A stretch of DNA of 64,000 nt from Bog-473 sp963745175 (GCA_963745175.1 CAVUWK010000013.1:62001-126000), one strand, 5' to 3'; counted from the first letter of the stretch, positions 1 to 7,823 are shown. The notes: a model not told the origin generated them from the letters alone. Program-made: numbers and translations.

Positions 1-135
1 CGCGCGAGCGCCAAGTAAGAAAGGGTCTGTCCGAAAGTCTGTGTAACGGCGTGATCTGAAGAGGCCCGCGGCGACATCGCCGGAGGCCGACCGTCAGGTT
101 CCGTCTCGGCGCCATTCGTCGGTGGGCAGAGGGTG
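1..135. other. Left edge without a gene; possible worn IS end
   Basis: No credible reading frame is seen here. Positions 25-48 (gggtctgtccgaaagtctgt followed by gtaa) resemble the terminal inverted repeats of IS256-type insertion sequences, which often begin with GG-TCTGT and run inward to GTGTAA. No transposase follows on the right, so if this is a terminus it is a relic or belongs to an element left of the window. This rests on pattern memory only. Confidence 0.25.
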
Positions 136-495
136 TTAGCCGCGCAGCACCGCGACGGTGTGCTCGAGCCGGCGGAGTTTGCCGCCGTTCCATCCCGAGA
201 CGGTCATGGCGTAGGAGCGCCGCCGCTCACCGCCGCGCTCGATCAGGACGAGGCGGTTTCGCCGCCGGCGCTTTCCGCTGTGGGCGACCGACATCTTGTC
301 CCGATCGAGGGTGGCGAGTGGCTCCGCCGTCGCGATGGGTCCCTCGAAGATGTAGATCCGCTCGCGGCCGACGGCGACGAGCACCTGGCGGGGGAGCGGC
401 TGGGCGCCCTCGGCCCCCTTTCCCACGCACCAGCACTCGATGTACTCGGGGACGAACTGGACCAGTGAGTCCTCGACCTTTGTGGGCGACGGCAT
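136..495 (-). CDS. Small conserved protein, PH-like, function unknown
   Basis: This 119-residue protein has no signal peptide or membrane segment. It alternates short beta-prone stretches (QVLVAVGRERIYIFEGP, RNRLVLIERGG) in a way that suggests a pleckstrin-homology-like barrel, as in many small actinobacterial cytoplasmic proteins. That fold call is my inference. The start is an ATG with no Shine-Dalgarno sequence. Instead a -10 hexamer TATGAT (509-504 on the minus strand) ends 8 bases before it, as expected for a leaderless mRNA. It is divergent from the sugar transferase gene to its right. No function is assigned. Confidence 0.6.
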   Translation of the reverse strand: MPSPTKVEDSLVQFVPEYIECWCVGKGAEGAQPLPRQVLVAVGRERIYIFEGPIATAEPLATLDRDKMSVAHSGKRRRRNRLVLIERGGERRRSYAMTVSGWNGGKLRRLEHTVAVLRG

Positions 496-714
496 GCCGC
501 CGGATCATATGGGGGGTTGCACCGAGCAGGCCGTTTAGGGCGGCACGGCCGGCCTGCGCCATCTGAGCCAAACGTTGGTTTGGCCCAGCCCCCCTCAGAA
601 GGCCGCCCTGCTGCGGGGGAAGACCGACAGATGAAGGCGCTTGGCGTGTTGCCAAAGCATGGGTTCGGTCACTCGCTCGAGGGTGCTCTCGCCGGCCGGG
701 GTTGGGGCGCCGCG

Positions 715-2265
715 ATGAGCATCTCGGAACCGAAGGTGACCGCGGCGGGGCGGACTTCGCCGAGCGCCGTCGCCGGCGACTCCGACCTCTTCGTCCCGCT
801 GCGCCTGCACTCACCCGGGCGCCGGACCACGACACCGTCCCCCTACCGGACCATCACCGACAGTGAGCTCACGCTGGTCCAGATCTCCTGCGACTTCGTG
901 TGCGCCTGCATCGCACTCCCGCTCGCCCTGCTCCTTCTTGCGCAGGTGTCGTCCGTATCGGTCAACGCGGTCGGACAGCTGATGACCAACCTCGAGATCG
1001 ACTCCCTCTTCCCCGTGGCGGTGGTCATCGCCCTGGCCTCCGGCGGCGTCTACCGCGTCACCCACCGGAGCCTGCAGCCGAGCGCCTTCCTCGAGATCCG
1101 CGAGCTCTGCTTCGGCGTCGGGGCCGGGTGTGTCCTCACCCTCGCCCTGGGGGCCGTCCTCCACGGGACCTTCCGGGTTGCCGAGCCCTTCCCCACCCAG
1201 CTCGTGATGGCGGTCATCGTCACCGTCGCCGTGATCACGGTGGGGCGCATCATCCTGCGCTACTTCCTCCACACGCTGACCACGACCCGCGTCCTGGTGG
1301 TCGGCGGCGGCACGACGGCCGACCGCATCATGCTCAGCGTGCGCCAGGATCCCGGCATGACCCTGGTCGGGCGGGCCGTCGATGGCGAGACAGTCGATGC
1401 CGGGGCGATCGGGCGGGTGACCGACCTGCCCGAGCTCTGCCAGCAGCTGGACGTCCACCGGATTTTGGTGGCCGCCAACGACCGCTTCTCGAGCGAGTCG
1501 ATGGACATCTACCGCCAGCTCCAGGAGTTCGTGCACATCGCCATGGTGCCCCGCTACTACGAGCTCATCAGCTGGCGGTCGCGCCTGACGGACCTCTCCG
1601 GCATGCCGTTCCTCGAGATCGCCCAGCCGCATCTCAGTTCGTGGGACAGGTTCATGAAGCGAGCGTTCGACCTGTGCGTCAGTTCGGCCATCCTGCTGCT
1701 CACGTCACCCCTCCTGCTCGTCGTCGCCGCCGGGGTCAAGCTGAGCTCCCCCGGACCGGTGTTCTTCCGTCAGGTCCGCCTCGGCCGCGGAGCGCAGCCC
1801 TTCACGGTGACCAAGTTCCGCTCCATGACGATCGGCACCGAGGTCGCCTCGCCGGCGGAGCCTGAGCCCGCCGCCGATGACTCGTTCGACGCCAACCGTC
1901 CCCTGCACGAGCTGCACAACAAGAAGGACGAGAACGGGCGCATCACCCGCTTCGGCGCCTTCCTGCGTCGCACCGGGATCGACGAGATCCCCCAGTTCAT
2001 CAACGTCTTCACGGGCGACATGTCCGTGGTTGGGCCGCGGCCGTTCATCCCGAGCGAGGCGCACGTGCAGGGGTGGGCGACCCGGCGCTTCGAGGTGCGC
2101 CCGGGCATCACGGGCCTGTGGCAGGTCTCGGGCCGCAACGACCTGACCCGGAACGACCTGGTGCAACTCGACTACCTCTACGTGGCGTCGTGGTCGCTGT
2201 GGTGGGACCTCAAGATCATGTTCGAGACGCCCAAGACGATGGCCCGCGGCACCGGCGCCTACTGA
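715..2265 (+). CDS. Polyprenyl-phosphate sugar-1-phosphate transferase (WbaP/CpsE family)
   Basis: This membrane enzyme is predicted to start glycan assembly by moving a sugar-1-phosphate from a nucleotide sugar to undecaprenyl phosphate. In the 516-residue product the N-terminal part holds about five hydrophobic helices. A Rossmann-like CoA-binding-type region follows (VLVVGGGTTADRI), and the bacterial sugar transferase domain begins near residue 314 (MKRAFDLCVSSAILLL). Family hallmarks include FFRQVRLGR, VTKFRSM, the catalytic Asp-Glu in RRTGIDEIPQF, VVGPRP and PGITGLWQVSGRN. An in-frame upstream extension to 517 exists, but ATG 715 gives the usual length and removes an unlikely arginine- and glycine-rich leader. 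It sits apart from the main glycan locus, which has its own PglC-like initiator. Confidence 0.9.
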   Translation: MSISEPKVTAAGRTSPSAVAGDSDLFVPLRLHSPGRRTTTPSPYRTITDSELTLVQISCDFVCACIALPLALLLLAQVSSVSVNAVGQLMTNLEIDSLFPVAVVIALASGGVYRVTHRSLQPSAFLEIRELCFGVGAGCVLTLALGAVLHGTFRVAEPFPTQLVMAVIVTVAVITVGRIILRYFLHTLTTTRVLVVGGGTTADRIMLSVRQDPGMTLVGRAVDGETVDAGAIGRVTDLPELCQQLDVHRILVAANDRFSSESMDIYRQLQEFVHIAMVPRYYELISWRSRLTDLSGMPFLEIAQPHLSSWDRFMKRAFDLCVSSAILLLTSPLLLVVAAGVKLSSPGPVFFRQVRLGRGAQPFTVTKFRSMTIGTEVASPAEPEPAADDSFDANRPLHELHNKKDENGRITRFGAFLRRTGIDEIPQFINVFTGDMSVVGPRPFIPSEAHVQGWATRRFEVRPGITGLWQVSGRNDLTRNDLVQLDYLYVASWSLWWDLKIMFETPKTMARGTGAY

Positions 2266-2339
2266 CCGTCATGTTGCTGCTCCCCACGCCGGGCTCGCTC
2301 CGAGGTGGACGGATTTCGGACCGGTTCCAACCTCAGTGG

Positions 2340-2352
2340 GGTACGGCGTACC
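2340..2352. repeat. Perfect 13-bp palindrome GGTACG-G-CGTACC
   Basis: Two 6-bp arms are exact reverse complements around one G. It lies in the 268-bp gene-free stretch between the sugar transferase and the small membrane protein, roughly 190 bp upstream of the latter. It could be an operator. No recognisable riboswitch or small RNA was found in this interval. Confidence 0.35.
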
Positions 2353-2539
2353 GGCGAACATTCGCACGGAGGTACGCGAGCGTTCACGTGGACATCACCT
2401 CTGAGCTGGAGTTTTCCCCAAGCGAGGGATTTTGTGACTGCGAGCGCAAGAGTCCTCCGCAGCCTCAGTTTCTCGTACACGGAGATGGGTGGATGGTGCG
2501 GCCCCCCCGCACAGCGATCTCCGTCAGGGAGGCGTGACC

Positions 2540-2824
2540 GTGCGGCTTCAGCGTTGGGTGGCAATCGGAGGAATGGCGACGGCGAGTTGCCTCGTGTGGA
2601 TGGCGACGGCCGGGACCGCTGTGGCGTCGGCATCGACGAGGCTGCGGTCCGGTGCCGTCCGGGCGCAATTGGTCAGCCATGTGAGCTCCGCGGGTGCCAG
2701 CGCGCGGTCGGGCATCGTGCCGAATGGTGCGAACGCCATGGCCGCGGTGGTCGGGCTGATGGCGCTCCTGGCGCTGGTGTTCCTGGTCGTCACCTTCATC
2801 CGGCGGAGGATCAGCGCGGCCTGA
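2540..2824 (+). CDS. Small secreted or membrane protein
   Basis: The 94-residue product has an N-terminal signal-like helix (VAIGGMATASCLVWMATAG, then AVASAS) and a C-terminal hydrophobic helix ending in RRRISAA. This is the layout of a small protein exported and held by its C-terminal helix with a positive cytoplasmic stop. No LPXTG- or LAXTG-type sorting motif precedes the last helix. The GTG at 2540 is chosen because AGGGAGG (2526-2532) lies 7 bases upstream; another GTG at 2534 is too close to it. The protein was not recognised as a named family. It converges on fabI. Confidence 0.55.
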   Translation: MRLQRWVAIGGMATASCLVWMATAGTAVASASTRLRSGAVRAQLVSHVSSAGASARSGIVPNGANAMAAVVGLMALLALVFLVVTFIRRRISAA

Positions 2825-2832
2825 CGGTCCGC

Positions 2833-3621
2833 TCAGGCGGAGCCGCCCACGGCGTGCACCCCGCCGTCCACGTGGACGATCTCGCCCGTGGTCATGGGGA
2901 AGAGGTCGCTGAAGAGAGCCAGGCACGCCTTCGCCACGACGGTTGAGTCGTGGACGTCCCAGCCGAGCGGTGCCCGCTCGGCCCACGTGTCCTCGAAGGC
3001 CGAGAAGCCCGGGATGGACTTGGCCGCCATGGTCCGCACCGGGCCGGCCGCCACCAGGTTGACCCGGATGCCGCGCGGGCCGAGCTCCTTGGCCAGGTAG
3101 CGGGAGAGTGACTCGAGCGCGGCCTTGGCGACGCCCATCCAGTCGTAGACGGGCCAGGCCACGCTGGCGTCGAAGTCCAGGCCCACGACCGAGGCGCCCC
3201 CGTCCCGGCCCGCCGCCTCGAGCAGGGGGAGGAAGGCGTCGACGAGGGCCTTGAGCGAGTAGGTGGAGATGTTGAGCGCCATCGACACGTCGTCCCAGCC
3301 GGCGGTGAACATGCCGCTGCCGAGACAGTCCGGAGGCGCGAAGCCGATGGCGTGCAGCAGGCCGTCGAGGCGGTCCCAGCGAGCCGCCAACGTTTCACCC
3401 GCCGCCGCCAGCTGCTCCGGGGAGGTGACGTCGATCTCGAGGACCTCGGTCTCCCGCGGCAGCTTGCGGGCCGTCCTCTTGGTGAGGCTGAGCGCACGTC
3501 CCGCGCCGGAGAGCACGACCTCGGCGCCCTCCTCCTGGGCCAGGCGGGCCACGGCGAAGGCGAGCGACGCGTCGGTGAGGACGCCCGTGATCAGGAGCCG
3601 CTTGCCGTCGAGGAGTCCCAC
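2833..3621 (-). CDS. fabI: Enoyl-[ACP] reductase (NADH), InhA/FabI type
   Basis: The enzyme reduces the trans-2-enoyl thioester in the last step of each fatty-acid elongation round, using NADH in the cytoplasm. The product is 262 residues, the normal length. The N-terminal nucleotide-binding segment (LLITGVLTDASLAFAVAR) matches the InhA pattern rather than a classical SDR glycine motif. The catalytic Tyr-x6-Lys is present in VYDWMGVAKAALES, and substrate-loop residues follow in GPVRTMAAKSIPGF. The GTG start is divergent from the F420 reductase gene, with only 30 bases between starts, so the two promoters must overlap. Confidence 0.92.
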   Translation of the reverse strand: MGLLDGKRLLITGVLTDASLAFAVARLAQEEGAEVVLSGAGRALSLTKRTARKLPRETEVLEIDVTSPEQLAAAGETLAARWDRLDGLLHAIGFAPPDCLGSGMFTAGWDDVSMALNISTYSLKALVDAFLPLLEAAGRDGGASVVGLDFDASVAWPVYDWMGVAKAALESLSRYLAKELGPRGIRVNLVAAGPVRTMAAKSIPGFSAFEDTWAERAPLGWDVHDSTVVAKACLALFSDLFPMTTGEIVHVDGGVHAVGGSA

Positions 3622-3651
3622 TGCGCCAGGAGGTTATGCGAAGGTAGGGGC

Positions 3652-4302
3652 GTGCACGTGGGAATCCTCGGTGGGACCGGTCCGGCCGGGCGCGGGGTTG
3701 CGGTCCGGCTGGCCGAGTCCGGCGTCCGGGTGACGCTCGGATCGCGCGATGCGGAGCGGGCAGCCACGGTGGCCGGCGAGGTGGTGGCACGCTGGCCGGG
3801 GCTGCGCCTGCCGGTCGACGGGTCGGACAACGCCGGCGCGGCCGGGGCGGACCTGGTCGTGCTCGCCACCCCCTGGGACAGCGCCATCCCGACCGTGCGG
3901 GCCCTGCGGGAGCCCCTGGCGGGCAAGGTCGTGGTCTCCATGGCCAATGCCCTGGTGAAGGAGGGCCGCGAGATGCTCGCCCTGATCCCGCCCCGTGGCT
4001 CGGTGGCCGCGACGGTCCAGGCCGCCGTGCCCGAGAGCCTGGTGTCGGCCGCCTTCCACCACCTGCCGGCCCCGGAAATGGAAGACCTCGAATCGGGGTT
4101 GGAAGCAGATGTGCTGGTGTGCTCGGACCATCCGGAGGCGACGGCGGCGACCGTCGGGCTCGTCGAGCTGATGCGCGGGCTGCGGCCGCTCGACGCCGGC
4201 AGACTGACCCAGGCCTCCGCCATCGAGGCGTTCACCGCCGTCTGTATCACCCTCAACATCCGGCACAAGGCGCACACCACGCTGAGGATCGCCGGTCTCT
4301 AG
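3652..4302 (+). CDS. npdG: NADPH-dependent F420 reductase (Fno/NpdG family)
   Basis: This enzyme family passes hydride between NADP(H) and the deazaflavin cofactor F420. The 216-residue protein starts with the dinucleotide-binding motif VGILGGTGPAGRGVAVRL, followed by the second strand LGSRDAERA, which contacts the NADP phosphate. Later family blocks are VLATPWDSA, VVSMANAL and AAFHHLPA. GTG 3652 is chosen because GGTAGGGG lies just upstream and the Rossmann fold begins within three residues. It abuts mshC with no gap, so the two are probably cotranscribed. It indicates that the cell uses F420. Confidence 0.85.
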   Translation: MHVGILGGTGPAGRGVAVRLAESGVRVTLGSRDAERAATVAGEVVARWPGLRLPVDGSDNAGAAGADLVVLATPWDSAIPTVRALREPLAGKVVVSMANALVKEGREMLALIPPRGSVAATVQAAVPESLVSAAFHHLPAPEMEDLESGLEADVLVCSDHPEATAATVGLVELMRGLRPLDAGRLTQASAIEAFTAVCITLNIRHKAHTTLRIAGL

Positions 4303-5448
4303 GTGCGGCTGTACGACACGGCGCGTGGGGAGGTGGTGGCGTTCGAGCCCGGGCCTCTCGTGACGATGTACTCGTGCGGCATCACGCCCTATGACGCGGC
4401 GCATCTCGGCCATGCCGCGGTGTACCTCTACTTCGACATGTTGCAGCGCCGCCTGCAGGACGCCGGGCACGAGACCAAGTGCGTGCGCAACGTCACCGAC
4501 GTCGACGACGACATCCTGCGCAAGGCCCGCGAGCTCGGCGTGCACTACCTCGACCTGGCGGCCGAGGAGATGGCGCGCTTCGACGCCGAGATGGGACTGT
4601 TGAACTTGTTGCCGGTGTACTCCGAGCCGCGGGCGACCTCGGCGATCTCGGAGATCCTGTCGCTGATCGGCGACGCGCTGGGGGGCGGATTCGCCTACGA
4701 GTCCGGCGGCTCGGTCTACTTCAGCGTGGCGACCTTCCCCGAGTTCGGCCGGATCAGCGGCTTCGGGCGGGACCGCATGCTCGAGCTGGCGGCGGAGCAG
4801 GGCGGCCACCCCGAGGACCCCAACAAGCGCGACCCGCTCGACTTCGTGCTGTGGCAGCCGTCGCTGCCCGACGAGCCGGCGTGGGAGTCGCGCTGGGGCC
4901 CGGGACGGCCCGGATGGCACATCGAGTGCTCGGCCCTGGTGCTGCGTGAGCTCGGCGAGACGATCGACATCCACGGCGGTGGGCGCGACCTCGTGTTCCC
5001 GCACCACGAGTGCGAGACGGCGCAGTCCGAGGCCGTGACGGGCCAGCCCTTCGTCCGACTGTGGTTCCACGTGGGCCTGGTGGGGCTGGACGGGGTGAAG
5101 ATGTCGAAGTCGCTCGGCAACCTCGTCTTCGTCGGCGACCTGTGCAAGGAGTGGGACCCGGCCGCGGTGCGGCTGGCGTTGCTCGGGCACCACTACCGGG
5201 AGGACTGGGACTGGGCTACGGATGAGGACATGCCGGCGGCGGCGGCCCGGCTGGCGCTGTGGCGGAGCGCGCCGATGGGGGAGGGGGACGGCACGGTGGG
5301 GCCGGCTGGTTCGGTGGGGCTGGCGGCCGTGCGGGCTGCGCTGGATGACGACCTCGACACGCCGGGCGCGTTGCGGGCCCTCGACGAGGCGGCGGCGGCG
5401 GGCCGGTCGGTGGCGGCGGGGGCCCGGCTGCTCGGCATCATCTTGTAG
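4303..5448 (+). CDS. mshC: L-cysteine:GlcN-Ins ligase, mycothiol biosynthesis
   Basis: MshC is a paralogue of cysteinyl-tRNA synthetase. It joins activated cysteine to glucosaminyl-inositol, the third enzyme of mycothiol synthesis. The sequence shows the MshC-specific block YSCGITPYDAAHLGHA (containing the HIGH motif), NVTDVDDDIL, the zinc-site region GWHIECSAL and HGGGRDLVFPHHE, and the KMSKS loop. At 381 residues it lacks the long C-terminal tRNA-binding part of CysS. The GTG start follows the npdG stop directly. Mycothiol is confined to Actinomycetota, so this gene supports the taxonomic placement. Confidence 0.9.
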   Translation: MRLYDTARGEVVAFEPGPLVTMYSCGITPYDAAHLGHAAVYLYFDMLQRRLQDAGHETKCVRNVTDVDDDILRKARELGVHYLDLAAEEMARFDAEMGLLNLLPVYSEPRATSAISEILSLIGDALGGGFAYESGGSVYFSVATFPEFGRISGFGRDRMLELAAEQGGHPEDPNKRDPLDFVLWQPSLPDEPAWESRWGPGRPGWHIECSALVLRELGETIDIHGGGRDLVFPHHECETAQSEAVTGQPFVRLWFHVGLVGLDGVKMSKSLGNLVFVGDLCKEWDPAAVRLALLGHHYREDWDWATDEDMPAAAARLALWRSAPMGEGDGTVGPAGSVGLAAVRAALDDDLDTPGALRALDEAAAAGRSVAAGARLLGIIL

Positions 5449-5504
5449 GGGTGTGGCGCCGGGGAGGCCACCTCTCTCGCTCGGTGGCGCTGAGCGTCCC
5501 GGCG

Positions 5505-5915
5505 TCAGACCCGGATCACTCGGAGCCCTGGGATGTCGTCGTAGTCGTCGTCTTGGGATGCGATGGCCAGGTCGTTGGCGAGAGCTGTCGCGGCGATCCA
5601 CGAGTCGTTGATCGACATTCGTTTGCCTTCGTCCCGAAGGGCAAGGCGCAGGGCCGCCCACGCATGAGCAACTCCTTCGTCGACTGGCAGGGGGTCGAGG
5701 GCGGCAACCGCTGACAGGGTCTCCAGTCGTCGTGCCCGGGTTGGTCCGTCTTGTGCCGCGAGGACCCCAAGCCGCAGCTCACTGACAGTGATCACGGAAA
5801 CAGCCACGCGCTCGGGCGGGCGGGACGAGATCGGTCGACCTTGTTCGGCAGCGATGAAAAGCGACGTATCGGCGAGCACGACCTCACTCTCGACGTCATC
5901 GCGGGACGTCGTCAC
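5505..5915 (-). CDS. VapC-type PIN-domain toxin
   Basis: This is a 136-residue PIN-domain ribonuclease toxin. The acidic metal-binding residues appear in the expected order: Asp in VVLADTSLFI, Glu in ITVSELRLGV, Asp in SINDSWIAA and acidic residues in QDDDYDDI. The start overlaps the stop of the upstream antitoxin gene by four bases (ATGA), the usual coupling in such operons. It is the first member of a dense toxin-antitoxin cluster next to mshC. The RNA target cannot be told from sequence. Confidence 0.88.
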   Translation of the reverse strand: MTTSRDDVESEVVLADTSLFIAAEQGRPISSRPPERVAVSVITVSELRLGVLAAQDGPTRARRLETLSAVAALDPLPVDEGVAHAWAALRLALRDEGKRMSINDSWIAATALANDLAIASQDDDYDDIPGLRVIRV

Positions 5916-6166
5916 GCGATCGGGAACTCGTCAGTCGTGTCGGGCAGAAGGTCCGTGAGCTGGTGGGCGAGCTCTGGATCGGCCCGCCATCGGTCGCTGT
6001 CGCGGAAGAAGGCGTTCCAGGCCATCGATCTCGGCCGGGCGGGCAATGGCAGCAGCTGGGCCACGGGACGTCCGCTTACGGTGACCCTGAGGCTTTCGCC
6101 GTGCTCGACCCGGCGGAGCACGGCGCTGACATCGTTCCGGAGCTCTCGTGCAGGGATGTCGGTCAT
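5912..6166 (-). CDS. Phd/YefM-type antitoxin of the VapC pair
   Basis: The 84-residue protein begins MTDIPARELRNDVSAVLRRV and continues GESLRVTVSGRPVAQLLP. This is the N-terminal DNA-binding fold of Phd/YefM antitoxins, which both neutralise the toxin and repress their own promoter. The acidic tail would bind VapC. The start codon lacks a Shine-Dalgarno sequence and lies 7 bases after a -10 hexamer, so the mRNA is probably leaderless. A 7-bp inverted repeat covers that -10. Confidence 0.87.
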   Translation of the reverse strand: MTDIPARELRNDVSAVLRRVEHGESLRVTVSGRPVAQLLPLPARPRSMAWNAFFRDSDRWRADPELAHQLTDLLPDTTDEFPIA

Positions 6167-6173
6167 CTGGCTT

Positions 6174-6193
6174 ATTGTAGCATCTCTGCTACA
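6174..6193 (-). promoter_or_regulatory. Promoter and operator of the first VapBC operon
   Basis: On the minus strand the -10 hexamer TACAAT (6179-6174) ends 7 bases before the antitoxin ATG. On the plus strand the inverted repeat TGTAGCA-N4-TGCTACA (6176-6182 and 6187-6193) overlaps this hexamer. Its 7-bp arms are perfect, which fits an autorepression site for the Phd-type antitoxin. Only the sequence pattern supports this. Confidence 0.6.
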
Positions 6194-6270
6194 CCATTTC
6201 GGTCGGCAGGTTTAGGGTAAGCCCTCGACCGTTTCACTGCGTGGCGAACCGACCGTGGCGGATATCCAGC

Positions 6271-6301
6271 GCATTGCGAGTCGGTATGCTAACTGCAATG
6301 C
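6271..6301 (+). promoter_or_regulatory. Promoter and operator of the first RHH/MazF operon
   Basis: A -10 hexamer TATGCT (6285-6290) is followed by 7 bases and the ATG at 6298, implying leaderless transcription. Perfect 7-bp inverted arms GCATTGC (6271-6277) and GCAATGC (6295-6301) flank the hexamer, and the right arm overlaps the start codon. This is a credible autoregulatory operator. Confidence 0.5.
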
Positions 6302-6546
6302 CGCAACTTGTGACGCGCCTCGATGCAGGGCTGTTGGCCGCCGTCGATCGCTTGATCGCTGATGGGGTGGTGGAAAGCCGCTCGGATGCCGTACGTCTAG
6401 GGCTCGAGCAATTGATCGAAGGGGTCAGGCGGGCCGGCATCGCTGCCGCGATCGTGGAGGGGTATCGACGAGCCCCCCAGACGGCCGATGAGCTCCGGCG
6501 GGCTGACGAGGGGCTGCATGCGTTGCTGGCCGAGGAGTCGTGGTGA
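6298..6546 (+). CDS. Ribbon-helix-helix antitoxin (MazE-like)
   Basis: The 82-residue protein opens with MPQLVTRLDAGLLAAVDRL and SRSDAVRLGLEQL, a beta strand plus two helices typical of ribbon-helix-helix DNA-binding antitoxins. The C-terminal part (TADELRRADEGLHALLAEE) is the likely toxin-binding tail. ATG 6298 is preferred over ATG 6286 because the promoter -10 (6285-6290) overlaps the latter. The stop overlaps the toxin start by four bases. Confidence 0.8.
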   Translation: MPQLVTRLDAGLLAAVDRLIADGVVESRSDAVRLGLEQLIEGVRRAGIAAAIVEGYRRAPQTADELRRADEGLHALLAEESW

Positions 6547-6857
6547 GCACCCCGGAGCAAGGCGAGGTGTGGTGGGCCGAGACGGAAGACAAACGCCGCC
6601 CGGTGCTGGTGTGCACTCGCAGCGAGGCTGTTCCGGTGCTGCGCGCCGTCGTGGTGGCTCCGGTCACCCGGACGGTCCGGGGCATTCCGACCGAGGTGCC
6701 TCTCGGCCGAGAGGAGGGTCTCGATGTCGAATGCGCCGCGAGTTTCGACAGCCTGCAGACCGTTCCCAGAGCGGCACTCACCCAGCGAGTAGGTGCATTG
6801 GACGCGCTCCGACGCCTCGAGCTGTGCGCAGCCCTTCGGGCGATGAGCGACTGTTGA
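6543..6857 (+). CDS. mazF: MazF/PemK-type endoribonuclease toxin
   Basis: The 104-residue product is a MazF-family toxin that cuts RNA at short motifs. The family order is visible: GEVWWAE, KRRPVLVC, the conserved APVTRTVRGIPTEV strand and loop, and a C-terminal helix with ALRRLELCAALR. Two tandem GTG codons (6540 and 6543) are possible starts; 6543 gives the standard four-base overlap with the antitoxin. A second, related MazF lies at 8161. Confidence 0.85.
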   Translation: MSTPEQGEVWWAETEDKRRPVLVCTRSEAVPVLRAVVVAPVTRTVRGIPTEVPLGREEGLDVECAASFDSLQTVPRAALTQRVGALDALRRLELCAALRAMSDC

Positions 6858-6900
6858 CACTAGTGATCGGGCTGTTCCACAAAGGTTGAGGGTTCGCATT

Positions 6901-7146
6901 TTGAGTGTGACAACCCGCGACGGGACGGAACCGGAACGCTTGACGGTTACCGTCGACCCGGAACTCGTGGAAGCCGGAAATCAGGCGGTGGCCAACGGGA
7001 AGGCTGAGTCGCTGAGTGCCTGAGTGAACGCCGCCTTGCGCGATCGTGTACTCCAGGAGCAACGCCTGCGTTACGCCCCAGGTGAGGAGCGACCGGGCAG
7101 GCGCAGTCGAGGTGTGAGCTCGGCGCCGGGGCTCGCACCGGTCTGA
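6901..7146 (+). pseudogene. Decayed antitoxin gene with an internal stop
   Basis: Reading from TTG 6901 gives LTVTVDPELVEAGNQAVANG and KAESLSA, then TGA at 7021-7023, then VNAALRDRVLQEQRLR. This matches the actinobacterial antitoxin family in which the block normally reads ESLSAWVN-AL. A TGG-to-TGA change therefore explains the stop. After RLR the expected acidic tail is missing and arginine-rich sequence runs to a stop at 7144. No toxin gene follows in the same orientation. The gene looks dead, although a 40-residue N-terminal peptide could still be translated. Confidence 0.7.
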
Positions 7147-7170
7147 GCCGTTCCGGTGCCGCCGTCTTGT

Positions 7171-7581
7171 TCAGGCTGTGATCGAAGCGCTGTCGAGCTC
7201 GATACCGACGATGGTGGCGACTCGGCCGAGGTCGACGTCGGCGGCCAGCAGCGAAGCTCGGTGCCGTAGGGCTACCGAAGCAATCATGCAGTCGACCATG
7301 CCCCGGGGGGTGACGCCCGCTCGACGGCAGCGACGATAGATCGTCGCGGCGGCGTCGAAGTCAGAGGCCGCATCGAAGTCGAGCAGAGTGAAGCGGAGCA
7401 GGAGACGGCGCAGGTCGGTCTCACGATGGTCAGTGCGAGCGCCGGCGATGATTTCCATGATCACGGGCTCGGTCACGGCCAGCGGTCCATTGGTTGTGAT
7501 CAGGTCGGTCAGTCGTCGATCGACTCGGCTGTCGGTCGCCCTGTCGAATTCCACCCAGGCGGAGGTATCCGCCAGGATCAT
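7171..7581 (-). CDS. VapC-type PIN-domain toxin
   Basis: The 136-residue PIN protein begins MILADTSAWVEF, with the first catalytic Asp. It continues with Glu in TEPVIMEIIAGA, Asp in RGMVDCMIASVAL and Asp in LLAADVDLGRV, giving the full acidic set of a VapC ribonuclease. The ATG is four bases inside the antitoxin's 3' end. It resembles the common VapC type that cuts tRNA or rRNA, but the target is unknown here. It differs clearly from the VapC at 5505, so the two are not a recent duplication. Confidence 0.88.
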   Translation of the reverse strand: MILADTSAWVEFDRATDSRVDRRLTDLITTNGPLAVTEPVIMEIIAGARTDHRETDLRRLLLRFTLLDFDAASDFDAAATIYRRCRRAGVTPRGMVDCMIASVALRHRASLLAADVDLGRVATIVGIELDSASITA

Positions 7582-7787
7582 CGTGGAGCGGGACCGCTGT
7601 CCGGGGGGACTTTTCCAATGGCCTTCGCGCCGCGCATGGCCAGGGCGTCCTCCCGGCTCATGGGTTGTCCAGCGAGGTGGCGCAAAGCGAGGTCTACCGC
7701 CTCCGTCTTTGTACGCACGCCGTAGCGGTCCATGATGGCCTGGAGGTAGGTGTCCTCGATCTCGATGTTCGTTCGTACCCTGCTCAT
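7578..7787 (-). CDS. VapB antitoxin
   Basis: The 69-residue protein starts MSRVRTNIEIEDTYLQAIM, followed by RYGVRTKTEAVDLALRHLAG, the classic VapB ribbon-helix-helix pattern. The tail ALAMRGAKAIGKVPPDS would contact the toxin. The ATG at 7787 is preferred to a GTG at 7802 because the -10 hexamer TATGAT (7799-7794) overlaps the latter and ends 6 bases before this ATG. There is no Shine-Dalgarno sequence. Confidence 0.85.
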   Translation of the reverse strand: MSRVRTNIEIEDTYLQAIMDRYGVRTKTEAVDLALRHLAGQPMSREDALAMRGAKAIGKVPPDSGPAPR

Positions 7788-7793
7788 ACACCT

Positions 7794-7823
7794 ATCATAC
7801 ACGTAACGTGTAGAAGACGTGTA
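7794..7823 (-). promoter_or_regulatory. Promoter and three-half-site operator of the second VapBC operon
   Basis: The minus-strand -10 TATGAT occupies 7799-7794. Next to it is the perfect palindrome TACACGT-A-ACGTGTA (7798-7812), and a further ACGTGTA half-site sits at 7817-7823, exactly 11 bp (one helical turn) from the previous one. This is the layout expected for cooperative binding of a VapB or VapBC complex. Confidence 0.65.

Noticed and set aside
2266..2539. A riboswitch or small RNA upstream of the small membrane protein
   Set aside because: Neither c-di-GMP, c-di-AMP, cobalamin nor SAM-type conserved blocks could be matched; only the 13-bp palindrome stands out.
2540..2824. A sortase signal in the small membrane protein
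   Set aside because: The residues before the C-terminal helix (SGIVPNGANAM) do not fit LPXTG or LAXTG.
3634..5661. A 675-codon minus-strand frame
   Set aside because: It is antisense to npdG and mshC, both with full family motifs, and encodes only Arg/Pro/His-rich low-complexity sequence.
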